DNA of 64,000 nt from Poecilobothrus nobilitatus (lineage: Eukaryota > Arthropoda > Insecta > Diptera > Dolichopodidae), in contig OX352772.1 of the NCBI GenBank assembly GCA_947095535.1, positions 318,752,018 through 318,816,017 on the forward strand, given 5' to 3'. Shown piece after piece: positions 1 through 12,190 of the stretch. The position numbers and the translations under genes were made by a program. The first letter of the stretch is position 1. Each line of letters starts with the position of its first letter. The notes under the pieces are model-generated. The model was not told the origin of the DNA, did no database searches, and was given only the letters and a program-made list of their open reading frames with translations.

Positions 1-301
1 TTTTTATTGCATATTTAATGAATATTAGGACTAGGATTAGGACTTGTAATGAATAATGAATAATTTTAGCTTCATCTGTTCAGTTAAATTGATTAAATTT
101 TAATTTTATTTTTTTTACGTGATTTTCTTGAGTTAAGTTGTTGAGATATTCAATACCGATCCGTAATATTGTTGGTTGGTTTTCTTTACTATTACAGGTC
201 ACAAATATATTTTAAATTTTCTTTTTGTCATTATTTAACACTTAAGTAAAGTATGTTGAGAATATTTAATTTTTTCTTCCTTTAAAATCATCAGTAATGA
301 A

Positions 302-565
302 ATAGGGGTTTTAACAGGTCATTGTCCGATCGGCAGCCATGTCAGAAGACTATAGGACTGACTGTCCTCATATGATTTTCGCAGAAGCTGCAAAGTTGAA
401 GAGGAAGAGGTATTGATCTTCCACATGGTGTGTGAATGCCCAGATCTTGCTGTAAAAAGAGGAAAGTTTCAAAGAAAATTTTTCTTAACCAGCCTTTTCG
501 ATCTGTCGAAAGTAAACTTAACAAATTTAGAGCGCTTTGTAAGATGTTCCCAATGGTTTAATTAG
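302..565 (+). pseudogene. Degraded LINE ORF2 C-terminus (RNase H tail with CCHC-like motif)
   Basis: Reading 302..344 gives VLTGHCPIGSHVRRL, then the frame breaks. From about 370 another frame reads SCKVEEEEV...VCECPDLA...NLERFVRCSQWFN and ends at TAG (563..565). The order 'LTGH ... C..EEE ... CECP ... F..S.WF' is the usual end of insect LINE ORF2 proteins that carry RNase H. At least one frameshift and one stop lie near 345..365. The opposite-strand 60-residue frame here is a shadow. No upstream RT is recognisable, so this is a 5'-truncated relic, and it belongs to a different lineage from the element at 44-51 kb. Confidence 0.7.
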
Positions 566-835
566 GAGAATCACTGATCCGTCTAATAGTCCAACTGCAG
601 CATCTATCTAGCTACCTACCTACTTTAAAATCACTAAGCAATAATCAAAGTACTCTTAATTTTTTTTTGGCGGAATAATCGTTGAAGGATAAATCAGTTT
701 CGATATTTTTTCCTAGCAATTTTGGCAGGATACCACTATTTACTAGTAAATATGATACTACTAAAATAAAATTTTTATAGTTAAAAGAAATAACTAAAAA
801 TTTTTATTAATAATTTTTTATTAGGTTTCTTTTAT
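566..835. other. LINE 3' flank and AT-rich spacer
   Basis: This holds the likely 3' UTR of the preceding LINE relic (up to about 635, with short CTAC repeats) and then unfeatured AT-rich sequence. Nothing else is recognised. Confidence 0.4.
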
Positions 836-1435
836 TATACCCTACACTTAAAGTATAGGGTATATAAACTTTGGTATGGTGTTTATAACCATCAAAAGGA
901 AGCGAGTTAGATATGGACATGTATATATATGCTGAATAAGGAACACCTACTGAGTCGATTTAGCGATGTCCGTCCGTCCGTCCCTACGCACCATAACTCA
1001 AAAAATAATGATGCTATATTGATGAAATTTATACTGTAGGTTAACAATGGCTAAAGTAAGTCGGGTATTGCAAAAGGGCGAAATCAGACCATGGGTTCCG
1101 GTACCTCCCACACAACTCCCAAGACCGAACAAGCAAATCTTCGAAATTAATAAATATAGATGATGATATCTGATGATGATATCTAAAATTTTGAGATGAA
1201 TTGGGGTGGTGGTCCGCGTGCCTTCATACACTTCCCAAGACCTAACAAGCACATTTTCGAATTTAATAAAGATAGAAACCTGAAATTTTGTACAAAGGTT
1301 GTAAAAGCAATTATTTTTTTAGCTTATATTAAATACCTAATTAAAATAACTTAAGGATTTTTAATTTAATGTGAATGTTTTAGATGTAGGGTATAAATAA
1401 GTCGGTTGCATCGACTTACTGCTACATTTACTTTC
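836..1435 (+). mobile_element. Mini-me-like non-autonomous element, copy 1 (0.6 kb)
   Basis: TATACCCTACA at 836..846 is matched by its exact reverse complement TGTAGGGTATA at 1385..1395. A hairpin follows, with stem AAGTCG (1399..1404) and CGACTT (1412..1417). Inside are a short TA run, the core GAGTCGATTTAGCGATGTCC (about 952..971) and GTCCGTCCGTCC, then 'ATAACTCAAAAAATAATG'. Subterminal inverted repeats, a 3' hairpin and a microsatellite core match the layout of Helentron-associated INE elements, of which dipteran mini-me is an example. It carries about one and a half of the ~143-bp units that are amplified in the related copy at 13.7 kb. It has no coding capacity. Confidence 0.7.
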
Positions 1436-4400
1436 TTTTTTATAAGTTGAATATAAAATAATAATTTAATATAATTTGTTAATAGTTACCGCTGTGATTT
1501 CATTTTGAAATGAAAATTTACACTTTGATAAGTGGAAAAAACTTTTGTTTTTTTTATATTTCTTTTCTATCTTTTTTAATGGTATTCAAATTTTTTTTTT
1601 TTTAAAAACCTTCTTGAAAAATTAAAACTTTTTTTTTACTTATCCATTAATTTTTTTTTAGTTAATATTTTTTTTAAAGAAGATTTATTTATTTTGAATG
1701 GTTTTTTTTTTGTTCAAATGCTACAGTGGAAAGTGTTGTTTTTTTTAAAGTTTACTTAAAGCAAATCAGATGAAAATTGAAGCTCAACATAAAAGCCAAA
1801 TGTAGCAGGAGTATTAAGTAAAAAAAAAGTAAAAGTAACTAAGTTTGGTTTTTTTTTTTTATTTAAGGTCCCTAGTATTACATTCTTTATTTTGTTCATT
1901 TGGTTTATTTGTTGAATAGTTTTATTACTTTTTGTAGACAATTAGTTCAAATTTCAGAAAAATGGGGGAAAAAAAGTTAATCCTTTTCAACTTCATTAAA
2001 AAGTTGGTCAGTAAAGGGAGTAGAGGATGTTAAACAAAAAAAAAATATATATATATAGAATTGTAGATTAGAAAAAGAAGGAGAGAAAATATTCAATTGC
2101 AATGATTTAATTTTTTTTTTTGCTCAAACACTAGTTTTTTTTGTTTTTTAATGAATGTTTTTTTTTTAAAGACTTTTTAATTAGTGAACAAACAGCATAG
2201 ATTACCTGGTTGTATGTTTTTTTATGATGAATATTTTTAAAATTTGAAGACGTTAACTTACAAATAGTAATAATGGTTAGCTAAAGTAAGAGAATTGTAA
2301 AAATTAGCAGTGAAGTGAATTGAGATAAGTGAAATTGAAAAATAACTTTCGAAAATTTATTTCGAAGTTTAATCTTTTATGCTTTATAAGCGGATCTGAA
2401 CGGGCGACTATGGTCGAATGGAATGGCAATTTAGCGCTATCTAATTGCTATCATTTCTAAAAGCTGGATATCGCTTACAATGCTCTTTATGAAGTATAAT
2501 TGCAGAAGTTCGATATAGATGAAAAAAAATATTCAGTTTGTTGGAATATTCATATTTGTTTGTTACAAAGATTAGTCGTTGCGATTGACTGATTTATCAA
2601 CTTGTGATGGTATATTTTGGATACATGATTACAATAAGTCTATTGCAATAAACCGAATAGATATTGAGTGTAGTTTTTAATTTAACTAATATATAAATTT
2701 GTCGTAGAGAAAAATTGCTTAGGATTGCTTTTGTTTTCATTGAATGTAAAATTTAACAAATACAGAACGAATTTAAAGTGGCAGTAAGTTATCATGAGGT
2801 TAAATTTAAAAAACTTTAATTTTAAAAGTTTTGTAGAATTAAATTTAAAAATCTACAAAAAAGACAGACGCTTATAATTTGTAACACATTTTCGAATTTG
2901 AAATAAGTGAACTTTATTATTTATTAAAAACCTCAAGAAAAACGTAATTATTCCAAATTTTTAATAGTTAATTAAATTTAAAAAAATTTATAAGGTAGCT
3001 TTATTTATAAGATAGCTTATAAATTATAAAGTTGAGTATTGGTACTGAAGTAAAGATTTCCAAAATATATTTAATTGTCTTGCACTACGCAACTAAACTA
3101 AAATAAAAAGAAGGATTATGAAACCTTTAAAAGAAGGATAATTAGAAAGTAATGAGAGACACAATTCTTTAAAGAACCATGAAATTTCTAAGAAGAGTTC
3201 TATGAATTTTTCATTTCTCACCTAACTAAAGAATGTATTCTGAATAAAAAATTATGAAAATAGGTTGTATGTTCAATGTTAAAATAATTTAATCATTTAT
3301 TAGGTCAAAAATTCAAAATTTTTTAAATTATATAAGTTATCTCTGATTCATATTTTAATAAAAAATCTTCTTCTTTAAAATAAAGTTTTTATTTGGTTTA
3401 CTAAAAGTTTCAATGAAATTCATTCAAAGAATTTTTAAAACGAAATTGAAAAAATTATACTATAGTAATTTAAATTTTATAAAAATTAAAAATAAAAAAA
3501 TCTTATGTTTGAGATTTTACAGAAATTTTGTTTTTTTTTTTTTCATTTCTTAAGGAACTTTAACTGGTAAGTACAATATTTTCTTGTTGTTTTTTGCTTA
3601 AATATTATTTTTTTTTAAGATTTTATTTTTTAGCTAAAAAAAAAAAAAACAAAAATTCCTTAAAATTCTTTTCTAAGTACTAGTGCCGCAGGAGATAGCA
3701 TTAACCCCCTGCTGCCCAAGTGCTTATCAAAGAGTTTTATAATTCAACATTTAAAAATAAATAACATGTTAAGTTTTTTGTTAAATTAAAAAAAAAAAAT
3801 AAGTTTCAAATGAATTTATGTTAAATAATTTTTTTTTTTTGTACTATTAGTAATAAATAATACTCTGTAATTAGGTAAATTAGTACATAAAATGGATTAT
3901 CTGTAATTTTTTAATTTTTGTTTTTTAAATAATAATTATAAATAAAATAATGTGAAAATAATAATTAAATGGTATGAATGTTTTTTCTGTAGAAATTTTC
4001 TAAATCTAATGATATTCATAAGTTTGTTAAATTTTGTTTTTTGTTTGAATGTACATTGAGAATTAGATACTCTATAAAATTAGATTTAGATTTTTATTTA
4101 AAAAAGTTACAAATTAAATTTATAGGTTCAGAATCATCTTTTAATTGGTTAAAATGGTACATGTACCATTTTTAATAAACTTTTTATTTATACCTTTTAA
4201 TTACAGTCTTAAATTTAGTTTAGCATAGAAAAAGTTTAGGAAAAACAGCATTTTTTTCTTTTTTGGATACTCACTTATGTTAATTGGTAATTTTTAAGTT
4301 AATAATTATTTTAATTCATTTTTTTTAAGATAATAGTTATTTTTTTTTAAAGTATATTTATGTTTTATAATATTATTTATTTATTTTTTTTTTATTGCAA

Positions 4401-4620
4401 AAATTTGGATGTTAAAAAATCAATATTTTTTTTTAATGTTAAAGTAAAACTAACTTAACCTACCCAAATCTACTTATCTTAACCAATATAACTTAGCATA
4501 TTAGTTAAAATCTTAGCCTATTAACTTAGTCTATTAGTTAATATGTTATTTGTTATCGAAGTTAATGACAATTTAAATTTTCGTTTATTATTGGAAAAGC
4601 CCATCACATTTAATATTGCC
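1436..4620. other. AT-rich spacer with T/A homopolymer runs
   Basis: There are many runs of 8 to 14 T or A and no supportable frame or RNA gene. A short GC-richer island at about 3683..3724 (GCCGCAGGAGATAGC, CCCCTGCTGCCC) stands out but is unidentified. A low-complexity TTAACTTAG/TTAGCCTA-like patch lies at about 4450..4550. Confidence 0.5.
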
Positions 4621-4939
4621 CGGAAAATATTCTATATAGTTTTACATGTATTTTGTGTATTATAATGATATTATAGTGGAATATAATTTTGGCTTTGAAT
4701 ATAGCCATTTTTAACTTTTTTGTTGAAATGCTCTGAAGCTATAAAATCTGTGCACAAAGTATTTATAATGCTTTGATCTTTCTGGTTGTAATATTAAACT
4801 ATTTTTGCGAGTGTTTAGTGTACTATCATAATGATTTCGAATTAGTTTTATCGTAAAACTATCGATTCTGTTTATATTTGTGTTCATTTTGCAAAAGATA
4901 CAAAAGATTGATCGGTATGCTCTTCATTTTTGATTTGAT

Positions 4940-5345
4940 TATTTTATCGTAGAAGAGGTTTTTGAATTCGTAGGAAAGCTTTCTTTTCCTTTCCGATTGC
5001 CATTTTTATATGTTTGATCAATGTTAGGTTTTGTTGTAAATGAACACCAAGATATTATACAGTGTTTTTAACTCCTAAAGAGCTTGAGGTTAGGTTCTTT
5101 AATTTTAAGAACCATATTTTATAACAGAGAACTTAAATTGAATTATTTTTGTAGTTAATTCTTTTTTATGTTGTTGTCAGCTGCTTAAATTATTACATCA
5201 TTGGCAAATGCAATTGTGTAGTTTACACCTTTAATGCACTCTAGGAATTCTGAAACCAGTGAATACACCGTACCTTAATGTAATCCGCTAGATAATTTTT
5301 GTATTTTAATATTTATCGCCGCGTTACTTCCACCTATGTAAAATT
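4940..5345 (-). pseudogene. Degraded LINE reverse transcriptase fragment
   Basis: On the minus strand, from about 5345 downward, the frames read SSGLH, a stop, then GTVYSLVSEF (the 'PQGSVLSP' block of LINE RTs). IAFANDVII follows (5188..5211, the FADD box with the second Asp as Asn), and after a frame change YLGVHLQQNLTL...HI...GKEKKAFLRIQKPL (about 5054 to 4945). Order and spacing match RT motifs followed by the 'YLGV' thumb region. Several stops and at least one frameshift separate the pieces. It is an old relic. The clade is unclear, but Jockey- or CR1-like is possible. Confidence 0.65.
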
Positions 5346-5461
5346 GGTTTTTATTGATTATATTATGAATTAAACGTAGTAATTTAATTAGGAATTTACA
5401 TTTCACTTATTTAGAGATAAAACCATCCATCTAAACTGAGTTGAATGGTACCTAATTTTTA

Positions 5462-5650
5462 CATTTATATTTATTTTATTTATATTAATATTACAAATCT
5501 GCAATAATATGATATTGTATGATATTGCAATATTACAAAACCATCGGCGGCTACTAAACCCACTGGCCATTATAGGTGGAATACTATTATTAATTTATAC
5601 ATTAATATTATTTATTTTGTTTATATTATATATTTACACTTTATTTGATA
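5462..5650 (-). mobile_element. SINE-C, 5'-truncated copy
   Basis: This is the reverse complement of the 3' body of the SINE-C family: a TTTATATTAATATTACA end, the 'CCATCGGC.GCTACTAA...GGCCATTATAGG' block and the 'TTTGTTTATATTATATATTTACA' block, ending near GTAAGGGGGG. The tRNA-like head is missing. Full copies are at 34861, 35151 and 56257. Confidence 0.65.
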
Positions 5651-6204
5651 GTAAGGGGGGACCTATACATTTCTACAAAAATTTTTGATTATTTTGAAAA
5701 CAAAAATTGCATACTTTTAGGTAGTAAGATTTTTGTTTTATTATTTTTTTTATTAATAAATTTGACACAAAAATTTTTTTGGGTGAACATTTCAGTTTTT
5801 CCATACAGGAAGTATGTTTGTTTTAAATTAATCTTCATAATAAATAGAGTTTTTAACTACGGCCATTACATTTTAACAGCCAAAAGAAAACAAAAATAAA
5901 ATATTCGAAACCTTTGAACTAAAGATGTCCACCTAATATTAGATACCATAAACATTCAAATATGTTCACCAAGTTCAAACTAAAATGTTTTGATATTAAA
6001 ATCATTCTGATTTTTTGCCAACATATATGAGCAAACACAAAAAGCATTTCCTATTGTGTTATAACGAACATGCCAAAAATTGTCGCGTCTCTAATTGGTA
6101 ATTTTATAGGTTAATGGTGCTCAAGAGGTTATAAATATCGATACAATTTATATTTTTTATTAGCACAATTTAAACCAAAAGAAAAATATATTATTTATGT
6201 GTTT
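5651..6204. other. AT-rich spacer
   Basis: No gene is seen. An 84-codon frame at 5645..5899 is low complexity and starts inside the SINE-C copy. AATTGCATACTTTTAGG at 5705..5721 recurs exactly at 54267..54283, again just upstream (in SINE sense) of a SINE-C copy. Confidence 0.45.
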
Positions 6205-6660
6205 AAATCATTTGAATAAAGTTTTAATTATTAGTCAACTATGGGATACTCGTATGTAAGTAATATATACTGTTTTAATATAACTTGATCATCTTTTACA
6301 AAATTTCAGTTGTATGACAGCTCTCCGAATCTATTGTACCAGCACAACCAAATTTTACAGAAGTTATTGCCCTGAAACTTCATCATCTTTTGTAAGATTG
6401 CAGATGCCTAGCTTCAATAAGTTTCAAGATGTAAACGCTACCTGAATCAGCTGTTCTAGCACAATCAAATTTTACAGAAGCTCGTAGTATACAACTCGAC
6501 ATCTTTTCACGAAATTTCGAATACCTAGCCTTAATATACATTGAATTATATTACAATAACACTTCGTCATCTTTTGTAAGATTTCAGACGTCTAGCTTTA
6601 TTAAGTTTAAAGACGTGCAAGCTACCTTAACAATGCTGCTCTAGGTATATATACGGATAT
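6205..6660 (-). mobile_element. Mini-me-like element fragment (3' part)
   Basis: In minus orientation it ends with the family's 3' signature, TACGAGTATCCCATAGTTGAC (about 6233..6253). It carries repeated internal units seen at 15.8-17.5 kb: 'GATGATCAAGTT/GATGACGAAGTG', 'TGTAAAATTTGGTTGTGCTGG' and 'GAAGCTAGG'. The 5' core with GTCC repeats is missing. Confidence 0.55.
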
Positions 6661-7207
6661 AAAGAAAAGAAAATGTATCAAACTTAATAAATTTAAGTTA
6701 AGACCATTTAATATTAATTTACAATCACATTTATGTATAATATATTGTATACATGGGCAAACATACAAACCAAACATAATTTCTGACTCATGTCAATAAT
6801 TATGGATCAGTTGAGGTAGAACATTTTTTCATATCCGATTGCAAACGTCGATAAAATTAAAATACATAATTTTTAAAATTTTTGTAAGGATAACAAATTA
6901 TAAATTTAGAAAATTCTAAAGGTGATTTTTACACCATTTAGAATTTAATAGTGACAGTTGATTTGATTTGTATTGTTATTAGTTTATTTCTATATTATAT
7001 TAATTAATATTGTTCTAAAAATTTTTACTATTTCCAGATTTTGCATAATTTTAACATTTAAAAATTATTTTTATTAATTGCTATTTAATTTTGTAAATGA
7101 TAATATTTTTTTTTTTTGTTTATTGACTTTGTTATTTTTCCACTAATTTGATGACAGATTTGTAAATATTTTTTTTTGTCAAATTAGCTATTTTATAAAA
7201 AAAAAAA
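6661..7207. other. AT-rich spacer
   Basis: Nothing recognised beyond poly(T)/poly(A) runs. Confidence 0.4.
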
Positions 7208-8134
7208 GGATATACTTTACTTTAGGTGCATTGTCCGACTGTAAGAAATAACTCGTAATAACTGAACTTTCGCATTTTAATTCGCATTTTTATATAAAAA
7301 TTGTCTTTTTATTATATAAAAAAGCATTTTACCATAACACAAAAACAAAATGGACTAGAGGGTTTCCTAGAAAGAGGAAGAAAGGGAGAAAAAATGTGTT
7401 CACAAAAAAGGTACGGTTATGTTTAATTTTAAAATGAAATATTGAAAAAAGTGCATATTAAAAATTGAATTTTTTGTTTTTAATAACCTGTACTAATTTT
7501 AGGTATATAATATTAAGGGTTGTTTACAGGTCTAACTTTTGGGACTACAGCCATTTTTATAGATCTAACAATTTTTGAGATATTGTCCCTCATTTAAGCA
7601 TGTAAAGTATGAAATTGCTTTTTTTAATAAAATTGTTGTTTCAATTTCAAATTTCTAACCTCTGGTGGGACTATTTACCAAGCCATATCATCCTTATTAT
7701 ATACTGTTGGAAGGAGTAATAAAAGACCTTTCTAATAGTGTAAAAAATATAAAGGGTGTCTTTGGAAATTTATAAAGTATAGTTGTTTCTAGAAAGCCTA
7801 GGAAAATTTGTTCTTTTATACAAAAATTTTGTCTTAGAACTGCAGCATCTCAGAAACGGTAGCACTGATTAAAATGAAACAAGATATTTATTAAAGACAA
7901 TAGTAGACTCCACAATGATGTAAAAAATTGGTTCCTATATACTATCTTAGACGAAAATATAACGGTTTAAGTAAAATACTACAAAATGTTAGGAAAATTT
8001 CAAAATAATCAATTTGAGCTTTAAATGACCTTTGCGCCAAAAGTCATGTTCTATGAAATATAGGTGACGCCACTAGGTACTGTTATGTAAAATTTGAAGG
8101 CGATCGGACAATGTACCTAAAGTAAAGTATACCC
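7208..8134. mobile_element. TIR-bounded non-autonomous DNA element (~930 bp)
   Basis: The left end (7208..7241) and right end (8101..8134) are inverted repeats of 34 bp with about 30 matches, sharing TATACTTTACTTTAGGT and CATTGTCCGA. The interior has no long frame, so it is MITE-like and would need a transposase in trans. A homopolymer A run flanks each side, so a target-site duplication cannot be read. The superfamily is not assigned. Confidence 0.7.
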
Positions 8135-8585
8135 AAAAAAAATTTATTTCATCATTTTTCTTTTTTAATTATATGCAATTTATTTAAAATTATCGGTATT
8201 ATTTATTACTAAACAAATACAAAATATTTATTACTAAATTAGTATTTTAATATATACATAAATATTTATTTAAAATTAATGCATATTTACAGAATTATCA
8301 ATATTATTCATTTTCATCATAATCATCAATAATTTAGGAATAAATACAATATAATTGCCTCTAAAATAATGAAATATAAATTGATTACTATATATATACA
8401 TTTATGTACATATGTATATGGAATTTACAAAATCAAATAAAAGGTACAACGGTATGTACATATATAGTTATGGTATTAGTATACGTTCATTTACAATAAT
8501 TTACATAAGAGATAATTATGTAGATAAACATTTTTTTAAAATATATGTATATAATTCATACTAAATTTTTGATTTGATGTTTTTA
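8135..8585. other. AT-rich spacer
   Basis: Short TA/ATGTA repeats only. No gene seen. Confidence 0.4.
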
Positions 8586-8587
8586 CT

Positions 8588-8650
8588 GACTGCGTACATG
8601 AATATATAAGGTAGGTATTGTTTTCACACCAAAAATTTGTACCCGAGATT
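8588..8650. repeat. Fragment of a dispersed repeat shared with 39.4 kb
   Basis: ATAAGGTAGGTATTGTTTTC followed by ACACCAAAAATTTGTACCCGA is the reverse complement, nearly exact, of the end of a repeat at about 39430..39480. The family is not identified. Confidence 0.55.
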
Positions 8651-8689
8651 TTTGCAAAATTTTATTTTTTACTTCCAATATTTTTGAAT

Positions 8690-8960
8690 AAAAATAGAGG
8701 AAGAATACAGTTGTCTTTGTCAACTCTTAGATACCCGTACGGACCCGTTAGTCTGTTCATATAGTCTGTCACTCTGCTTATAATATTATTTTTTTATTTT
8801 TCAGTATTTTGAAATAATTTGGCTGAATTTTATAATTTCTAGAACTATGGTTTGTACAAACATTCAAACTATATGTTAATACATTTTTCAAAAGGAGATT
8901 CTAACCTTCCGCCTAATGAAATATGCTGTTACCATTTAAAACTAAGCGGCAAATGTATAA
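8690..8960 (-). mobile_element. Mini-me-like element, 3' end fragment
   Basis: It begins GAGGAAGAATACAGTTG and GTCAACTCTTAGATACCCG and aligns closely with 42637..42935, the 3' end of a full-length minus-strand copy. 'TCTAGAACTATGG', 'CAAACTATATGTT' and 'ACTAAGCGG' recur in both. Confidence 0.65.
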
Positions 8961-9866
8961 TAATTAATTTAAACTAAACTTACTTTTATAAAATACCATA
9001 TATTCATATGTGTATATTATTATATATCGGCCAGAAGTATTCTTGGCTTTGTGACTACTTTTGCATCAAAATTTATAATTTCTTTTAAGTTTTTTTTTTC
9101 GTGTAGAAAATTGTGAAAAATTAAGTGACAATTAAGGGATATACAAGAAATTAATAGACAATTAACATTTAAATTTTTGCATCTAAACCTAAAAAAAAAA
9201 AATCTTTTAACTGGTCTATACTTCTTAACGAGAAGAAAACTATACATTTTTTTATCCCTAAAGATTTTGTACATCACAATATTTCAAGTTTTCAATTAAA
9301 TTGTTTAAGTGATTCCAGAACTTTAAAATGTTGTGACATGATGATTTCACATAACGGTAAATTTAAATGTTAAATTGCAAAAAATTGAAATACATATGGT
9401 TATTTTGATTTATTATGAAGCTTTAAATTTTAACTGATAAAGCTTAATAATGTTCTTTCGTTTGACGTTAATCTAAAAAAAATACCCAGTAGAACTTCAG
9501 TTATAAGTAACTATGTATTTCAATATACAGCATTCTCTATCTTTAGAAGATTAAAGTTTCATCACGGATAGGCAACATAAAACAGTTGTTCTATATAATT
9601 GTTAATTTTTTATAAAAGCTAATAAATTTTGTTTTTGTATATTTTAAACAATCTGGATAACTTTGTCACTCTGACCCTGTTTGCTGTCATATTAAAATTT
9701 AGCTATCAAAGTTTTATTTTTTATTGTAATTGCGGAGACACCTTTTCAAGTTCGAAATGCTAGACTGTACTGTAATTTTAAATTTTTATCGTATTCATCA
9801 AAATAAACAAACTTTCAATAAAATCTAAAATTTTAGAAAAAATGAAGTTATATATAAATAAATAAA

Positions 9867-10133
9867 GATGATCCAGCCATTGGTGCAGTGGTTGACGCAC
9901 CGCTTCTCATTCATAAGGGAATGTGAGGTATAGGGTTCGATCCCGGCTGGGTACAATAATTATAATATAAAAAAAAAAAAAAAAATTCATATATCGCAAT
10001 ATATAAATACTTTATATATCATAATATCTCGTACACCCCACATTCCTACCAGGAAACAGGGGTTATAGCTACCTGGCACATTTATGTACCACGGTACCTG
10101 GATATAAATAAATAAATAAATAAGGATATTTAC
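9867..10133 (+). mobile_element. SINE-D: tRNA-headed SINE
   Basis: The head resembles a tRNA gene: A-box-like TTGGTGCAGTGGTTGACGC, B-box-like GGGTTCGATCCC, and pairing ends TCCAGCC...GGCTGGG. An A run follows, then a body with 'CCACATTCCTACCAGG' and 'GGTTATAGCTACCTGG', ending in (AATA)n. The internal pol III promoter would drive it, and a LINE must supply the retrotransposition enzymes. A true tRNA gene is unlikely, because the region between the boxes is too long and unpaired. Only one copy is seen in this window. It interrupts decayed mini-me-like sequence. Confidence 0.7.
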
Positions 10134-10309
10134 TAATAAGTATTTAGACATCATATTTAAAATAAAATATAATTTTGTTTCTTTTCATCTTTAAAGCATT
10201 TATTATTTTTAACCAGACAGTTATCAACATTTTTGAAATAACTTAGCTTATACGGTTGAAATATCTTAGCTTATACGGTTTTCTATGTATATAGCGTTTA
10301 ACCACTGCT

Positions 10310-10760
10310 TTTCAAAAGTGTTTTTTGCATATTTTTCAAAACGAAATTTAAAAATATTTTATATTAGTTTCACTCAATTCCTCTGTCCGTCTGTTTGTTT
10401 ACTAAACTTCTGGACCATTAAAGTTAGAGTAATAAACCATTCATAGGTTTCATAAAAAAATGATAATATCTCTTATAAATAATTATCAAAATAATAAAAT
10501 GTTACGCAATTTAGAACTTAAATTTACCGTCATGTAAAGACAAAATTTTACGATATTTTACTTTCATCGTAACTTCGGTGTGCTTTCAATTTTTAATTTT
10601 TAGAGAAAGATGATCTTTAGGTATTAGCAATCGTTAAACATTTTGTTTATACCTTTCATGTTTAAGAGCTCTTTTGAGTCAAAAATTAAAAATTTGCTAT
10701 TTTTAGACATCTGTAACTTAATTTTAAATGTGTTAACCAGATTTTCTAAGGAAGACTAAT
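10310..10760 (+). mobile_element. Decayed mini-me-like fragment
   Basis: It carries CTCTGTCCGTCTG (about 10380) followed by 'AATAAACC', and at about 10705..10725 TTTTTAGACATCTGTAACTTA, a block that recurs inverted at 11.7 and 43.4 kb. The ends are not found. Confidence 0.45.
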
Positions 10761-11449
10761 TCTTAAATTTTAATGTTTGCAGTTTTAATTTACAAAATAT
10801 TTATTCTTTAATTATTTCTCTTTAAAGTATTTTTATTTTAAGTATTTATTTTTAATTTAATTTCTCTAAAAACAAGACTAATAATAGAAGATAGGACGAA
10901 TTTATGCTCATCATTTGGTCCATAATAATTAAGGCTTATTGAGTAAGTCAATTTAAGATCAAAAAGAGCAACAATTTCTAGTAAAATTTATTACCCTATT
11001 TAATTTTTTTATTTTTCTTTTAAAAGATAGAAACATTGAAAATAACAGAGATAACATGAAATATTTATTGAAAAATAGTACAGAAATAAATGAGAAGCAG
11101 GCTATTTTTTATGCAGGAACTTTCAAAATAAACTGAATTAATTTTTCCGGTGTAAAATAAAAATAAGGAAAGATGCTAAGATTTTTTTTTTTTTTTAAAT
11201 TATTTTTTCATCTTTGAATTTTATGTATACGTACATTTATATAATATATTTTTATAAAGTCAATTTAATTTCCACTTGAATTGTTTACCAGGATGCTCAT
11301 CCTTGTTGCACACAAAGTTTTTGAATTACATTCTAAAGTTATAGTGTATAATTAATATAATTTCCACTTTTAATGGTTTATTAAAAGGCCATCATACTAA
11401 CATAAAGATTTATTTTTATAATAAAGTTGAGTAAAAATAAAATTAAACA

Positions 11450-12190
11450 ACCCAGAATGGAAAGCAAACAGTTTTTAAAATCGCACATTTGCAAAAGATA
11501 ATACAAACTGTTTAGAATTGTGACTTTGCTCCAAGATTTGAAAATTTCATATAATAGGAAAAAATGTGAAAATAGGACTTTTTTTTCAATTTTGAGGTGC
11601 TGTAAGTGCGGAACCCTGTATAACTAAGAAAAACCGTTAACACACATAGAAATGTTTTACTGAAGCTTCAATTTTTATGTGTTGACAAAGAAAAATTTGC
11701 ACAGGTGCCTAAGTTACAGGTGTCTAAAAAAAGTAAATTTTAAATTTTTAAGCCCAAATATCTCTTATGCGACCTCCTGTTTTCTGAGGAAACTTAGATT
11801 AATTCTAAATGTTCTTTCTTGTCTCAAAATTTCTAGTTTTTATCTAAATGTGGGCCGGAGTTATGGAGGTAGATAAATCATGCAAAATTTGGTTTATACA
11901 TAACGGTAAATTTAAATACTAAATCTAAAAAAATTGTAGAATTTTGATTTACAAAGGTAAAAATTCTTGTCGAATGGCATTTACAGATTGAAAAAAAAAA
12001 ATAAAACTGCAACTTCGCAACTTCCCAATGGATGGGGCTATATGAAAACGTTGCTCTACAAAATTAATTTTTTTATGAGGCGCACTCATGGTTAAAATTT
12101 TTCTTCTCTATCTTTAACGTTGTAAAAGTTTTGTAAACAGACGGATAGATGAACGGATGGACGGACAGATTGAAAATAATAGACAAATTT
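11450..12190 (-). mobile_element. Decayed mini-me-like fragment
   Basis: The block CAGGTGCCTAAGTTACAGGT (11702..11721) plus GTCTAAAAA matches the interior of the elements at 42.6-44.1 kb and 59.0-60.6 kb. The minus-strand core near 12130..12170 keeps CTGTCCGTCCATCCG. The 65-codon frame at 11679..11876 lies inside the repeat and has no independent support. Confidence 0.5.

Noticed and set aside
236..330. Resemblance to the TIR of the 7.2-kb MITE (AAGTAAAGTAT, CATTGTCCGATCGG)
   Set aside because: The two pieces have the wrong spacing and order for an element end, and the second is explained by LINE coding sequence.
3683..3724. GC-richer island as a conserved exon
   Set aside because: About 40 bp with no splice signals or frame that can be supported; left as an unexplained patch.
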